Assembly: GCA_029433365.1 (NCBI GenBank) | Contig: JAQTHZ010000001.1 | Coordinates: forward strand, 744,001 to 808,000 | Length of the DNA: 64,000 nt | Origin: Orbaceae bacterium ESL0721 | GTDB taxonomy: Bacteria > Pseudomonadota > Gammaproteobacteria > Enterobacterales > Orbaceae | Reading direction: 5' to 3' | Shown here: positions 43,627 through 53,465 of the stretch, in pieces | Position numbering within the stretch: the stretch's first letter is position 1 | Layout: each line of letters starts with the position of its first letter | The notes under the pieces: model-generated | What the model saw: only the letters and a program-made list of their open reading frames with translations | What the model was told of the DNA's origin: nothing | The model's database searches: none | Made by a program: the position numbers and the translations under genes

Positions 43627-44862
43627 TTAATTTTTTACTCGATCCCAGATAAGACGGGGATCAAATTGGTGTGAGGCGATCATGGTGACAATCACCACTA
43701 TTGCGAAAAAGATGATGCCAATATCGGGGTAGATTGCCATCATCTGTTGGTTACGTACAAGTGCAGAGATAACCGAAACAACAAAAATATCGATCATTGA
43801 CCATTTACCAATAAATTCCACCACTTTATATAGTCTATTCATATTGAGGCAGTTGTGGATACTTTTATGTCTGCTCCCTATGGCAAAGTAGCAGAGTCCA
43901 CTTAGTGAGACTATTTTTAGAATGGGGATGATGATACTTGCGGTTAGAATCACTAATGCAACAGGTATATCGCCCGCTTGCCACATGTAGATCACTCCAT
44001 CTAAGATGGTGGCGCTCGATGCTGATCCTAAGATAACGGTTATCATAATACCAAATAGATTAGCTGGGATATAGATTATTAATGAGGTGGCAAGCAGTGC
44101 GAGAGTCCACTGTATTTTATCTCGGTTTCTAGGTTTACCAGACTGCTTACAACGGGGACAGTGAACAGTTTTAGCTGGTAAGATGGCGTGGCAGCAGTCA
44201 CATAATCGGATATCTTGGTTTATCCCTGTTTCGCCGGCGATGAGCGGTTTATGGGCAAAATTGTTGGTGGCTATACTATCCCAACACGCTTTGGTCGAGA
44301 ATGAGAGTACCGCTTTGAGATAGAAAAAGACAAATAGACAGAAGGCGATAAAGGCCGTGGTGATACCAATTTGACCATAACTCATCAATTTTACAAAACT
44401 GACCAAGATACCAGTAAGGAAAATTTCGGGCATACACCAGTGGATTAACTTTTCATAGATAATCAGCAGATCACGTTTGCGATAGCGAGAGAGTGATCGC
44501 TTAGCGCAGAGTAATAACATGATGGTTAAATTGAAGATCGGAAATATGAGGACAAAAAGGAGGAAGATAAGCGCGATAAAACGGTAATCATCACGATAGA
44601 GCGTGGTTAATACATCTAACACTGTGACGCCGTTAAAGTTACCAAGGATAGTGATATCTATAAAGATGAAGCCTGATGCTGTAAATAACATGATTAAGGC
44701 ACAGAGCGCATAAATTGTAGTATTTAACCGCATATTGCGATTTTTTTTGTTCAATAGGTTATGGCATCTTGGGCATACTGCTTTATGTTCGATGTCAACC
44801 GCTGGGAGTTGCACCAGCAGGTCACAATCTGAACATAGTGTGTAGAGATTTGTATCGATCAT
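43627..44862 (-). CDS. pqiA: Inner-membrane protein PqiA
   Basis: This 411-residue integral membrane partner of PqiB probably feeds lipids to the MCE channel. It consists of two homologous halves, each with a zinc-ribbon (CSDC and CPRC at 10-33; CDCC and CPRC at ~220-237) followed by about four transmembrane helices. In E. coli pqiA is induced by paraquat through SoxRS; no Sox box was identified here. It heads pqiABC, 123 bp after uup, which is transcribed in the same direction. Confidence 0.95.
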   Translation of the reverse strand: MIDTNLYTLCSDCDLLVQLPAVDIEHKAVCPRCHNLLNKKNRNMRLNTTIYALCALIMLFTASGFIFIDITILGNFNGVTVLDVLTTLYRDDYRFIALIFLLFVLIFPIFNLTIMLLLCAKRSLSRYRKRDLLIIYEKLIHWCMPEIFLTGILVSFVKLMSYGQIGITTAFIAFCLFVFFYLKAVLSFSTKACWDSIATNNFAHKPLIAGETGINQDIRLCDCCHAILPAKTVHCPRCKQSGKPRNRDKIQWTLALLATSLIIYIPANLFGIMITVILGSASSATILDGVIYMWQAGDIPVALVILTASIIIPILKIVSLSGLCYFAIGSRHKSIHNCLNMNRLYKVVEFIGKWSMIDIFVVSVISALVRNQQMMAIYPDIGIIFFAIVVIVTMIASHQFDPRLIWDRVKN

Positions 44863-44985
44863 CTTAATTTGCCATTATCTATCATTATCTATTCGGTTAT
44901 TAGTCCTGTCTGTTGGGACATCATCTTTGACATTATAATATAGTCTATCTATATAGATAATGTATATAGTACTTATCTATGATAA

Positions 44986-46986
44986 CTACTCTCTCACTTG
45001 TGACTCTAATGCTTCCCAGCGGGCAAATACCGCCTCAAGCTCTCTCTCTTTATCGGCAAGGGTTTGTAAAATGGCGCTAGTTGTCTCATGTGGTTGGTTG
45101 AAAAATGCATTATCACTTATTTGCGCCTGTAGTGCATCAATCTCCTGTTCAAGTTGTTCGATCTTTGATGGTAGATTCGCTAATTCACGCTGATCTTTAT
45201 AACTGAGTTTAGCTCGATTTTTGCCCTCGCTCTTCTTCTCACTGCTATTTTGCTCGATCTTGTTGTTACTAATTGAACTGTTGTTATTTGAACGATTGTT
45301 ATTTGAACGATTGTTATTTGAACTATTATTATTCAATTTGTTCTGATCGCTTGTTATTTGTTGACTATTTATTTGTTGGCTATTTATTTGTTGCAATAGC
45401 GCATCTTGATAGCCACCCGCATAGACACCAATATGCCCGTTCGGTTCAAAAAACCAACACTGGGTGACTACATCATCAACAAATTGCCTATCATGGCTAA
45501 CGAGTAATACTGTGCCTTGGTACTCATTAACAAGCTCTTCTAGTAACTCTAGGGTCTCAATATCCAGATCATTGGTTGGTTCATCAAGAATCAGTAAATT
45601 ACTTGGTTTTAAGAAGAGTTTCGCTAGTAGGAGTCGGTTACGTTCCCCCCCTGATAGCGCACTGACGGGTGTTCTTGCCCGTTTTGGTGGAAAGAGGAAA
45701 TCTTGTAGATACCCTAAAACATGGCGACTTCGGCCATTTACCATCACCTCTTGTTTACCATCGGCAAGATTGTCCATGACGGTTTTATCGGGATCGAGAT
45801 CTGCCCTATGCTGATCAAAATAGGCGACCTCTAATTTAGTTCCGCAGTGTAGCTCTCCTGAGGTTGGTTGAATCTCACCTAATAGCAGTTTTAGTAGGGT
45901 TGTTTTACCTGCACCATTTGGACCAATGAGGGCAATTTTTGCCCCGCGCAGCACCTGAATTGTGAAGTCATTGATGAGCTGTTTCTCACCAATTTTATAG
46001 CTGACATTTTCCAGTTCAAAGACAATTTTACCTGATCGCAGCGCTTCCTCTACCTGCATTTTGGCGTTACCCATGACATTGCGGCGGTTTGCATACTCTT
46101 GCCGTAGTGCTTTTAAAGCGCGGACACGACCTTCGTTACGGGTTCGACGTGCTTTGATCCCTTGCCGAATCCAGACCTCTTCTTGGGCTAACTTTTTATC
46201 AAATTCAGCATTTTGTAACTCTTCAACCCTAAGCGCCTCCTCTTTACCGATGAGGTAGTTATCATAACAGCTATTTTTGCTGCTCCATGAGGCGATCTTG
46301 CCGCGATCAAGATCAATAATACGTGTTGCCATCTGGCGGATAAAAGCACGATCATGGGAGATAAAGACAATGCTGCCATTGAAACTTTTTAAAAACTCCT
46401 CTAACCACCTAATCGTCTCTATATCTAGATGGTTAGTTGGCTCGTCAAGCAGGAGCACTGTCGGTTGGCATACTAGGGCTTTAGCTAGTGCAGCTTTACG
46501 CAACCAACCACCAGAGAGAGAGGAGAGCTCAGCATCGCCATTTAGCGAGAGGGATGATAGGATATTATTAATACGATTTTCGAGCTGCCAGCCATTTTGC
46601 TGTTCAAGCTGCTCTTGCATTTTGGTTAATCTATTCAAATTGCTTTCACTTGGATCATGCGCGATGAGTTGTGATAGTTCATGGTACGCTTTTAGCATCG
46701 CCGCTTGTTCTTGCAACCCTTCGGCAACAAAGTCATATACTGATCCTGTAATATTGCGTGGGGGATCTTGCTGCAAACGAGAGACGACAACATTATCGGC
46801 ATAGACCACCTGCCCTTCATCAAGCGGTACCTCTCTATTTAAGATCTTAAGTAGTGTAGATTTACCGGCACCATTACGCCCAACTAGGCAGACCCGTTCG
46901 TTGTTCTCTATATTGATATCGATATGATCGAGAAGTGGTGCATCGCTAAAAGAGAGGTAAGCATTTGTTAAATTGATTAATGTCAT
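44986..46986 (-). CDS. uup: ABC-F ATPase Uup
   Basis: This 666-residue soluble ABC-F protein acts on ribosomes and affects transposon excision in E. coli. It has two ABC domains: Walker A GRNGAGKST with signature LSGGWLRKA, and GPNGAGKTT with signature LSGGERNRL, the latter followed by [12 protein letters not shown]. The linker before the C-terminal coiled coil (~535-590) is expanded by two in-frame 15-bp repeats, encoding QQINS three times and an SNNNR/SNNNS run. The C-terminal coiled-coil domain (LPSKIEQLEQEIDALQAQIS) is intact. The uup-pqiABC order is conserved. Confidence 0.95.
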   Translation of the reverse strand: MTLINLTNAYLSFSDAPLLDHIDINIENNERVCLVGRNGAGKSTLLKILNREVPLDEGQVVYADNVVVSRLQQDPPRNITGSVYDFVAEGLQEQAAMLKAYHELSQLIAHDPSESNLNRLTKMQEQLEQQNGWQLENRINNILSSLSLNGDAELSSLSGGWLRKAALAKALVCQPTVLLLDEPTNHLDIETIRWLEEFLKSFNGSIVFISHDRAFIRQMATRIIDLDRGKIASWSSKNSCYDNYLIGKEEALRVEELQNAEFDKKLAQEEVWIRQGIKARRTRNEGRVRALKALRQEYANRRNVMGNAKMQVEEALRSGKIVFELENVSYKIGEKQLINDFTIQVLRGAKIALIGPNGAGKTTLLKLLLGEIQPTSGELHCGTKLEVAYFDQHRADLDPDKTVMDNLADGKQEVMVNGRSRHVLGYLQDFLFPPKRARTPVSALSGGERNRLLLAKLFLKPSNLLILDEPTNDLDIETLELLEELVNEYQGTVLLVSHDRQFVDDVVTQCWFFEPNGHIGVYAGGYQDALLQQINSQQINSQQITSDQNKLNNNSSNNNRSNNNRSNNNSSISNNKIEQNSSEKKSEGKNRAKLSYKDQRELANLPSKIEQLEQEIDALQAQISDNAFFNQPHETTSAILQTLADKERELEAVFARWEALESQVRE

Positions 46987-47081
46987 AGTTTATGGATTAA
47001 GCGAAGTTTTATTTGGTTAGTAGCCATTAAGGCGGTATTCTATCACAAAGCATTAGGCTAATCATTAAAGTAGGAGTGCTT

Positions 47082-49193
47082 ATGAAGCATACTTGGACAT
47101 TTCAACATGTCGGCGGCGTTGATCAGGTCTATTTTTTAGATGCTGATGATATTATTAATTTACCCACGTTAGATCCAAAATTGTGGGTGGCACTTAGTTG
47201 CCCAACAGCAGGTATTAATTTTAATACTGAAACATTACAGTTATTAGATCGTGATAAGGATGGGCATATCCGGATTCCCGATATTTTAGATGCGATTAGC
47301 TGGATTCGTGATCAATTGTGTTCATTGGACTCTTTTTTAACCGCCTCAGATCAACTCCCGATATCCGAGATCAATCCCGAAACTGAAACCGGCAGGAAAT
47401 TACAGCAAACGGCGCAATCTATTCTGAACAAAGTGCCGTCTGCTGTTAAACAGAACCGTGACTATTTAACACAAGCAGACGTTGAGCAGGCAATCACTCT
47501 TAATGCTAAGTCACTCTATAATGGCGATGCGATTTTCCCCCCTTCTGATCAGTTAAATCCAGATATGCGTACTTTTATTCAGACAGCAATCGATCTAGTT
47601 GGTGGGGTGCTTGATGCGAGTGGTGAAACCGGTATTAATCAGCAGATAGCGACCGCTTTAGTTGAAGATTTACAGAAGTGGCAGAAGTGGCAAAACGAAA
47701 TTAAATCCATTCAGACCCCATTTGGGGCGGATACCGCCGCAATTGGTAAATTAGTTGAGAAGCTAAAATCTAAAATTGATGACTATTTTTTACGGGTTGC
47801 TTTGGCGCAATATGCACCGCAAGCTGAATCAACCTTAAATGTGAACGAGAAGTATATTGTTCCGAGTGATAATCAGTTACTTTCGCATGATGCATTGGCT
47901 GACTTGCCGCTATCTAAAATTGTGGCAGGGCAACCGCTCAATTTAGTAGAGGGGATTAATCCTTGTTGGCAAGCTCAAATTGACCAGTTTAGGCAGTTAA
48001 TTAACCCTTATTTAACCAATGCCGATCAGCTTACTCATCAAGAGTGGTTAAGTATAGAGCAGCAGCTTATCCCCTATCTAAAATTAGTTGAGACAAAGCC
48101 AGCAGTAGAGCCAGTTGCAGTAACTGTTGTTGCGAAATCCTCTATCGATGATCTACCGCAAGATCTGATTAATACTATTCTTGCTGGTGATTACCTCAAT
48201 GAATTTTCAAAAATGGTTGCTAAAGATAAGCGGTCACCAATCACCGCAACAGATGTGCAGATGTTAAAAAAACTGGTGCTATTTCATAAATATCTTTACC
48301 AGTTACTGCTCAATTTTACCTCATTTGCCGACTTTTTCGATCCCTCATCGTCAGCGATTTTCCAAATCGGTAAACTTTTTATTGATGGTCGCTGTGCAAC
48401 GCTCTGTGTGGCTGTTGATGATATTGCAAAACACAGTACACTTGCGAACTACTCTGAACTTTGCCTACTCTATTGTGAGTGTACCCGCCAAGATCAGAAA
48501 CAGTTCATAACCGCTGCGATGACAATTGGTAGTGGTGACTATTTGATGACAGGTCGTAATGGTGTTTTTATTGATAATAACGGCAATGATTGGGATGCAA
48601 CTGTGGTTAAAATGGTGACCAAACCGATCAGTATTAGCCAAGCTATCTGGGCGCCTTATCAACGTATCGGCCGCTTAATTACAGAGCAGCTAACCAAGTG
48701 GGCAAGCAGTAGAGATGCAAGCATTGATGCCGAGAGTAGTAAATTATTAACAAGCGGTGATCCGAAATTTGATATTGGTAAGAGTGTTGGGATTTTTGCC
48801 GCTATCGGGTTAGCACTAGGTGCGTTAGGTACCGCGGTTGCCTCAATCTGCCAAGCACTTTTTGGCTTAAAATGGTGGCAGTTCCCACTACTAATTGTCG
48901 GTCTATTTTTAGTTATCTCTGGACCATCAGTTATATTAGCGTGGATTAAGTTGCGACGTAGAACCTTGGGACCACTATTAGAGGCATCAGGCTGGGCGAT
49001 TAATAGTAGGATCAAGATAAGCCTATTTTCGGGTCGGCTCCTTACCAGTAAAGCTGAGTTACCGCAGAATGCGAAACGTAATCTACTGGAACCGTTTAAA
49101 AAACGGAGTAAAAAGCCGTTAGTCTTCTCCCTTTTGGCACTGCTGCTTGGGGTAGTTATCACGGCAGGGTATTACTATTACTTTTATAAATAA
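47082..49193 (+). CDS. Large EF-hand-like membrane protein of unknown function
   Basis: The protein has ~703 residues from the ATG at 47082, which has an AGGAG site (a GTG two codons upstream overlaps that site and is less likely). Residues ~58-69 form a canonical calcium-loop pattern (DRDKDGHIRIPD), with acidic residues at positions 1, 3, 5 and 12. A long, mostly helical soluble region follows. Near the C-terminus there are two adjacent transmembrane helices (~570-620) and a last helix ending in YYYYFYK. There is no signal peptide, so the body is probably cytoplasmic. I do not recognise a named family. It is divergent from uup and appears monocistronic. Confidence 0.75.
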   Translation: MKHTWTFQHVGGVDQVYFLDADDIINLPTLDPKLWVALSCPTAGINFNTETLQLLDRDKDGHIRIPDILDAISWIRDQLCSLDSFLTASDQLPISEINPETETGRKLQQTAQSILNKVPSAVKQNRDYLTQADVEQAITLNAKSLYNGDAIFPPSDQLNPDMRTFIQTAIDLVGGVLDASGETGINQQIATALVEDLQKWQKWQNEIKSIQTPFGADTAAIGKLVEKLKSKIDDYFLRVALAQYAPQAESTLNVNEKYIVPSDNQLLSHDALADLPLSKIVAGQPLNLVEGINPCWQAQIDQFRQLINPYLTNADQLTHQEWLSIEQQLIPYLKLVETKPAVEPVAVTVVAKSSIDDLPQDLINTILAGDYLNEFSKMVAKDKRSPITATDVQMLKKLVLFHKYLYQLLLNFTSFADFFDPSSSAIFQIGKLFIDGRCATLCVAVDDIAKHSTLANYSELCLLYCECTRQDQKQFITAAMTIGSGDYLMTGRNGVFIDNNGNDWDATVVKMVTKPISISQAIWAPYQRIGRLITEQLTKWASSRDASIDAESSKLLTSGDPKFDIGKSVGIFAAIGLALGALGTAVASICQALFGLKWWQFPLLIVGLFLVISGPSVILAWIKLRRRTLGPLLEASGWAINSRIKISLFSGRLLTSKAELPQNAKRNLLEPFKKRSKKPLVFSLLALLLGVVITAGYYYYFYK

Positions 49194-49247
49194 TAGTTTT
49201 TATAAATAATAGTTTTTATAAATAATAGTTTTTATAAATAACAGTTT
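49184..49247. repeat. Four copies of a 16-bp tandem repeat
   Basis: TTATAAATAATAGTTT is present three times exactly and once with a single change (AACAG for AATAG). The first copy contains the stop codon of the preceding gene, so the repeat grew into the gene's end. The rest of the spacer to ~49440 is similar TTTTTATA-rich sequence with no gene. Confidence 0.85.
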
Positions 49248-49442
49248 TCATAACTTTTTTATAGCTTTTTTTATAACTTTCTTATAGATAACCGTTTTTA
49301 TAGATAGTTGTTTCTAAAAACGGTTTTTATGGAAAAATATTTCTATAAACAAAAACGATTTAACTAACTATTTTTAGATCTCTATTAATATTTTTATCTG
49401 TAGTTATATATATGACTATATTTATATCCATATTTTTAGGCA

Positions 49443-49472
49443 AATAAAAGCCCACCGATTTTAATCGGTGGG
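49443..49472 (-). terminator. Terminator of glyA
   Basis: CCCACCGATT / AATCGGTGGG forms a 10-bp stem (49451-49472). On the minus strand it is followed by CTTTTATTTG. It is ~55 bp past the glyA stop codon. Confidence 0.9.
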
Positions 49473-49525
49473 AGCGGCTAGTGATTTCTATATATTTTCT
49501 ATAAAAATTTCATTAATAGATCCTA

Positions 49526-50782
49526 TTAATGTTCATAAACCGGTAGCTTACGGCAAATATCAATCACTTTGGCTTTGACTGCCTCAATTTGCGCTTCGTC
49601 GTTAATATTATCTAATAGATCGCAGATCCAGTTTGCAAGTTCACGTGATTGCGCTTCGTTAAATCCTCGGCGGGTAATCGATGGTGTTCCGATGCGGATA
49701 CCTGAGGTGATAAATGGACTTTTTGGATCATTAGGTACTGAATTTTTATTGACGGTAATATTGGCTCGTCCTAATACGGCATCCGCCTCTTTACCGGTTA
49801 TATTTTTATCAACTAAATCGATTAAAAAGAGGTGATTTTGCGTTTCACCAGCCACCACTTTATAGCCACGTTTAACGATCTCTTCTACCATCGCTTTGGC
49901 ATTTTTAACCACTTGCTGTTGGTAGGTTTTGTACTCTGGTTCCATCGCCTCTTTAAGTGCAACCGCTTTTGCCGCAATGACATGCATTAGCGGACCACCT
50001 TGTGCACCAGGGAAGACAGCTGAGTTCAGTTTTTTGTAGAGATCTTCACTACCGCCTTTAGCTAAAATCAGTCCACCACGTGGCCCACCTAATGTTTTAT
50101 GGGTGGTTGTGGTAACAACGTGGGCGTAAGGAAGAGGATTTGGGTAGACGTCGGCAGCAACTAATCCAGCCACATGCGCCATATCAACAAATAGGTAGGC
50201 ACCGACACTATCCGCAATTTCACGCATCTTTTTCCAGTCGACAACACCTGAGTAGGCAGAGAATCCACCAATTATCATTTTAGGTTTTGACTCTTTAGCA
50301 ATTTTAGCTAGCTCGTCATAATCAATGCGACCTGTCTCATCTACACCATAAGCGACGATATGATAAAATTTACCAGAGAAGTTGACCGGAGAGCCGTGGG
50401 TTAAGTGCCCACCTTCGGATAGGTTCATACCAAGTACGGTATCACCCGGTTTTAAAAGTGCAGAGTAGACAGCAAAATTGGCTTGCGAGCCTGAATGGGG
50501 TTGTACATTGGCATAGTCGGCGCCAAATAGCGCTTTGGCTCGATCAATGGCTAACTGTTCAACAATGTCAACATATTCGCAGCCACCATAGTAGCGTTTA
50601 CCCGGATAACCTTCTGCATATTTATTAGTGAGCTGAGATCCTTGAGCTTCCATAACGCGTGGGCTGGTGTAATTTTCAGATGCAATTAACTCTAGATGCT
50701 CCTCTTGGCGGCGTTCCTCCTCTTTGATAGCACTCCAAAGTTCTTTGTCATAATCGGCAATTGTCATCTTTTTACTAAACAT
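49526..50782 (-). CDS. glyA: Serine hydroxymethyltransferase
   Basis: This PLP enzyme converts serine and tetrahydrofolate to glycine and methylene-THF. It shows [43 protein letters not shown] and the PLP lysine motif [14 protein letters not shown]. The length (418) is normal. The start is placed at the ATG at 50782 with an AAGGAG site 5 nt upstream; a GTG two codons earlier overlaps that site. No PurR or MetR site was recognised upstream. Confidence 0.97.
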   Translation of the reverse strand: MFSKKMTIADYDKELWSAIKEEERRQEEHLELIASENYTSPRVMEAQGSQLTNKYAEGYPGKRYYGGCEYVDIVEQLAIDRAKALFGADYANVQPHSGSQANFAVYSALLKPGDTVLGMNLSEGGHLTHGSPVNFSGKFYHIVAYGVDETGRIDYDELAKIAKESKPKMIIGGFSAYSGVVDWKKMREIADSVGAYLFVDMAHVAGLVAADVYPNPLPYAHVVTTTTHKTLGGPRGGLILAKGGSEDLYKKLNSAVFPGAQGGPLMHVIAAKAVALKEAMEPEYKTYQQQVVKNAKAMVEEIVKRGYKVVAGETQNHLFLIDLVDKNITGKEADAVLGRANITVNKNSVPNDPKSPFITSGIRIGTPSITRRGFNEAQSRELANWICDLLDNINDEAQIEAVKAKVIDICRKLPVYEH

Positions 50783-51113
50783 GTTCACTCCTTAATAAGA
50801 TAGTTCATCAGGTTAAAGTGCAGGGTTTACTTTCTGGGAATCGTTGAGTAGAAATAGGGTTATATCCTACTAAATAACTGGGTTATTTCAATCTTTTTTT
50901 ATCTATAATTTTATCGGTAGTTATAGTTGCAGTTATTGGTGTAGTTATTGGTGTAGTTATTGGTGTAGTTATTGGTGTAGTTATTGGTGTAGTTATTGGT
51001 GTAGTTATTGGTGTAGCTTTAAGTGCAGTTTATCGATATTTTTAGCAAACTTGCGATAGCAGTTGGTTCAACTTAAAATAGAGCTCTTTTTAGGTAATGA
51101 TAATCTAACAACA
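50783..51113. other. Divergent spacer between glyA and yhcC with 12-bp repeats
   Basis: No gene is visible. Most of its right half is the 12-bp tandem repeat at 50929-51012; the promoters of glyA and yhcC must share the remaining sequence. Confidence 0.6.
50929..51012. repeat. Seven copies of a 12-bp tandem repeat upstream of yhcC
   Basis: The unit is GTAGTTATTGGT: six perfect copies (50941-51012) preceded by one with a single change (GCAGTTATTGGT). It ends ~100 bp before the yhcC ATG. Gain or loss of copies would change promoter spacing in steps of 12 bp. Confidence 0.9.
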
Positions 51114-52040
51114 ATGCAACTCCATTTAGTCGTCAATACGTTTGGTGCAGATCTAACGCGCCGCTACGGTGAAAAAATCTATAAATTAACTCTGCATGGT
51201 GGTTTTAGCTGCCCCAATCGTGATGGGACTATTGGGCTAGGTGGCTGTACCTTTTGTAATGTCGCCTCTTTTATTGATGAGTCGATACAGGTTCAGTCAA
51301 TTGCTGATCAGTTGAAATCGCAAGCGTTACAGATGAAGAAGTCAAAACGCTATCTCGCCTATTTTCAAGCCTATACCAGTACTTATGCTGAAGTTGAGAC
51401 GCTAAAACGTCTTTATGAGCAGGCACTTAGTCATGCCGATATAGTGGGAATCTGTGTTGGGACAAGACCAGACTGCGTCCCTGATGCTGCCTTAGCGCTT
51501 TTAGCAGATTATCAAGCTCAGGGATTTGAGGTTTGGCTTGAGCTTGGATTGCAGACAGCTAATGATAGAACATTACAGTTGATCAATCGGGGACATAGTT
51601 TTGATACTTACTGCGCAACAACGCAAAAAGCGCGTAATTTGGGTATAAAAGTGTGTACTCACCTTATTGTTGGCTTACCTAAAGAGCAGAAAGAGGAGAA
51701 CTTAATCACCCTTGAGAAAGTTCTCGATTGCGGCGTTGATGGTTTGAAAATTCACCCTTTACATATTGTTGAAGGGAGTATTATGGCGAAAGCGTGGCGA
51801 GCAGGTAGATTGGACGTTTTATCGCTTGATGACTATGTGGATATTGCAGGGACGATGATTCGCCATACACCGAAAGATATCTTATATCATCGCATCTCGG
51901 CTAATGCCCGTAAACCCACTTTACTCGCCCCTGATTGGTGCGAAAATCATTGGCTGTCAATGAATGCGATCGATCAAAATCTGAGAGAGTTTGGTTCGCA
52001 AGGCGCTGCTTTAGGCGATAGTTACTGTTTTGAAAAGTAG
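51114..52040 (+). CDS. yhcC: Radical SAM protein YhcC
   Basis: This 308-residue Elp3-like radical SAM protein belongs to the YhcC (TIGR01212) family. The iron-sulfur cysteines are Cys33, Cys45 and Cys48 within LHGGFSCPNRDGTIG and GGCTFCNV. YFQAYTSTYAEV, GTRPDCVPD, ELGLQTAND and KIHPLHIVEGSIMAKAW match E. coli closely. The start at 51114 (MQLHLVVNTFG) is set by that alignment; an upstream TTG in frame is not supported. The reaction is not established; a role in RNA or cofactor modification is assumed from the fold. Confidence 0.92.
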   Translation: MQLHLVVNTFGADLTRRYGEKIYKLTLHGGFSCPNRDGTIGLGGCTFCNVASFIDESIQVQSIADQLKSQALQMKKSKRYLAYFQAYTSTYAEVETLKRLYEQALSHADIVGICVGTRPDCVPDAALALLADYQAQGFEVWLELGLQTANDRTLQLINRGHSFDTYCATTQKARNLGIKVCTHLIVGLPKEQKEENLITLEKVLDCGVDGLKIHPLHIVEGSIMAKAWRAGRLDVLSLDDYVDIAGTMIRHTPKDILYHRISANARKPTLLAPDWCENHWLSMNAIDQNLREFGSQGAALGDSYCFEK

Positions 52041-52224
52041 TCTATTTTCATTAAGAAGAGTAGAAAAGATCTATTTAAAAACAGTTTTTTTATAAGATTA
52101 ATAACTGTTTATTTTAAACAGATTCATGTAGAAACTATTTAAAAAAATCACCAAAAAGCTGTCCATTTAAAACAGATCATTTAAAACTGATTATTTAAAA
52201 TAGTCCATTTAGGACATTCTTTTT

Positions 52225-52268
52225 AAATACCGTTTAATCCTCTTTTAATCGTGGTTTAAACGGTATTT
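52225..52268. terminator. Inverted repeat between convergent yhcC and sotB
   Basis: AAATACCGTTT and AAACGGTATTT form a perfect 11-bp stem around a 22-nt loop, just before the sotB stop codon. On the minus strand it leads into TTTAAAAAG, so it may end the sotB transcript. The preceding spacer holds degenerate ATTTAAAAC phrases. Confidence 0.45.
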
Positions 52269-52292
52269 ATCTATTATTTATCTATTAATAGC

Positions 52293-53465
52293 TTAAAACG
52301 TTTGCCACCATTTTTTCGCCATAATCAGAAATATTATTAAGGCGGTGGAGGTGAACATAGCGCCAATAAAACCGATGCTACCCATTGAGAGGTAGGTGAT
52401 CACTTTACCACCAATAAATGCACCACTACCTATACCGATATTATAGATACCTGAATAGACAGAGGTCGCTACATCGGTTGCATCTGGCGCAGCATCAATG
52501 ATACGAATCTGTAATACCATACTAATTATGGTGATTGATAGCCCCCAGAGCATACAGATAATAAGTGTAGTGTAGATATTCCAAACACTGTAATAGAGAA
52601 TAAAAAGGGTTAAGGTTATGGTGATAACTGGCAAGGCAAAAATGGCAGTTGGGTATCTTTTGGCATAGGTTGCGAAAATAATACTACCGATAATACCGGA
52701 GAATCCGACCATTAAGAGCAGTAGAACCACCGTATCTTCACTAAAGCCACCTACTCGCTGCATAAATGGGTTGATATAGGTATAGGCGGTGAAGTGCCCC
52801 GTAATCAGAATCGCGGTTAAGAGGAAAATATGTAAAAGCTGAGGACGTGATAGGACGTTTGGGATGCTTTGAAGCGGAATATTACTATTACTTGGTATGC
52901 GCGGTAAAAGGTAGAGCAGCAGAAACATTACACATAGTGCAATGGCAGCAATACCAAGAAAGGTGACACGCCAACCTGCTAGCTGACCTATCATGGTACC
53001 GATTGGGATGCCTAGAACGGTCGCCATTGATGTGCCAACAACAATAAAGCTCATCGCTTTGGTTTTTTTGCCAATTGGGGCTAATCTGACAGCTAATGGA
53101 GTTGTTATCGCCCAGAAAACAGCATGGGCACAGGCTATACCGATACGCGCAGCCATCAAGCTATAAAAGCTCCAAGCAAAACCAGCTAAGATGTGACTGC
53201 CAATAAACAGGACAAAGAGTATTGCTAGTAGTTGGCGGCGATCCATTCTAACGGTCAAAATGGTGAGTGGCAGAGATAAGAGTGAGACTGACCATGCGTA
53301 GACAGTTAACAGTAAACCAGCATGGGAGACATCCATATTGAAGCTTTCAGCAATATTGGGTAGCAGACCAACAGGCACAAATTCGGTGGTATTAAAGACA
53401 AAAGCAGCAAACGCTAAACAGAGTATCGATGACCATATTTGTGAGCGGGAAAGTGATCTTTGCAT
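52293..53465 (-). CDS. sotB: Sugar efflux MFS transporter SotB
   Basis: This 390-residue, 12-helix major facilitator of the DHA1 family is closest by eye to E. coli SotB (YdeA), which exports arabinose and IPTG-like sugars. The opening FAAFVFNTTEFVPVGLLP, the RIGIACAHAVFWAITTPLAVR helix and the C-terminal APDATDVATSVYSGIYNIGIG-type block are near-identical to that subfamily. Substrate is inferred from homology only; related members export drugs. It is divergent from yeaD across a 370-bp spacer. Confidence 0.88.
   Translation of the reverse strand: MQRSLSRSQIWSSILCLAFAAFVFNTTEFVPVGLLPNIAESFNMDVSHAGLLLTVYAWSVSLLSLPLTILTVRMDRRQLLAILFVLFIGSHILAGFAWSFYSLMAARIGIACAHAVFWAITTPLAVRLAPIGKKTKAMSFIVVGTSMATVLGIPIGTMIGQLAGWRVTFLGIAAIALCVMFLLLYLLPRIPSNSNIPLQSIPNVLSRPQLLHIFLLTAILITGHFTAYTYINPFMQRVGGFSEDTVVLLLLMVGFSGIIGSIIFATYAKRYPTAIFALPVITITLTLFILYYSVWNIYTTLIICMLWGLSITIISMVLQIRIIDAAPDATDVATSVYSGIYNIGIGSGAFIGGKVITYLSMGSIGFIGAMFTSTALIIFLIMAKKWWQTF

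Noticed and set aside
45713-45726. CCCTAAAACA match inside uup
   Set aside because: It is within conserved coding sequence and lacks the other blocks of the element, so it is taken as chance.
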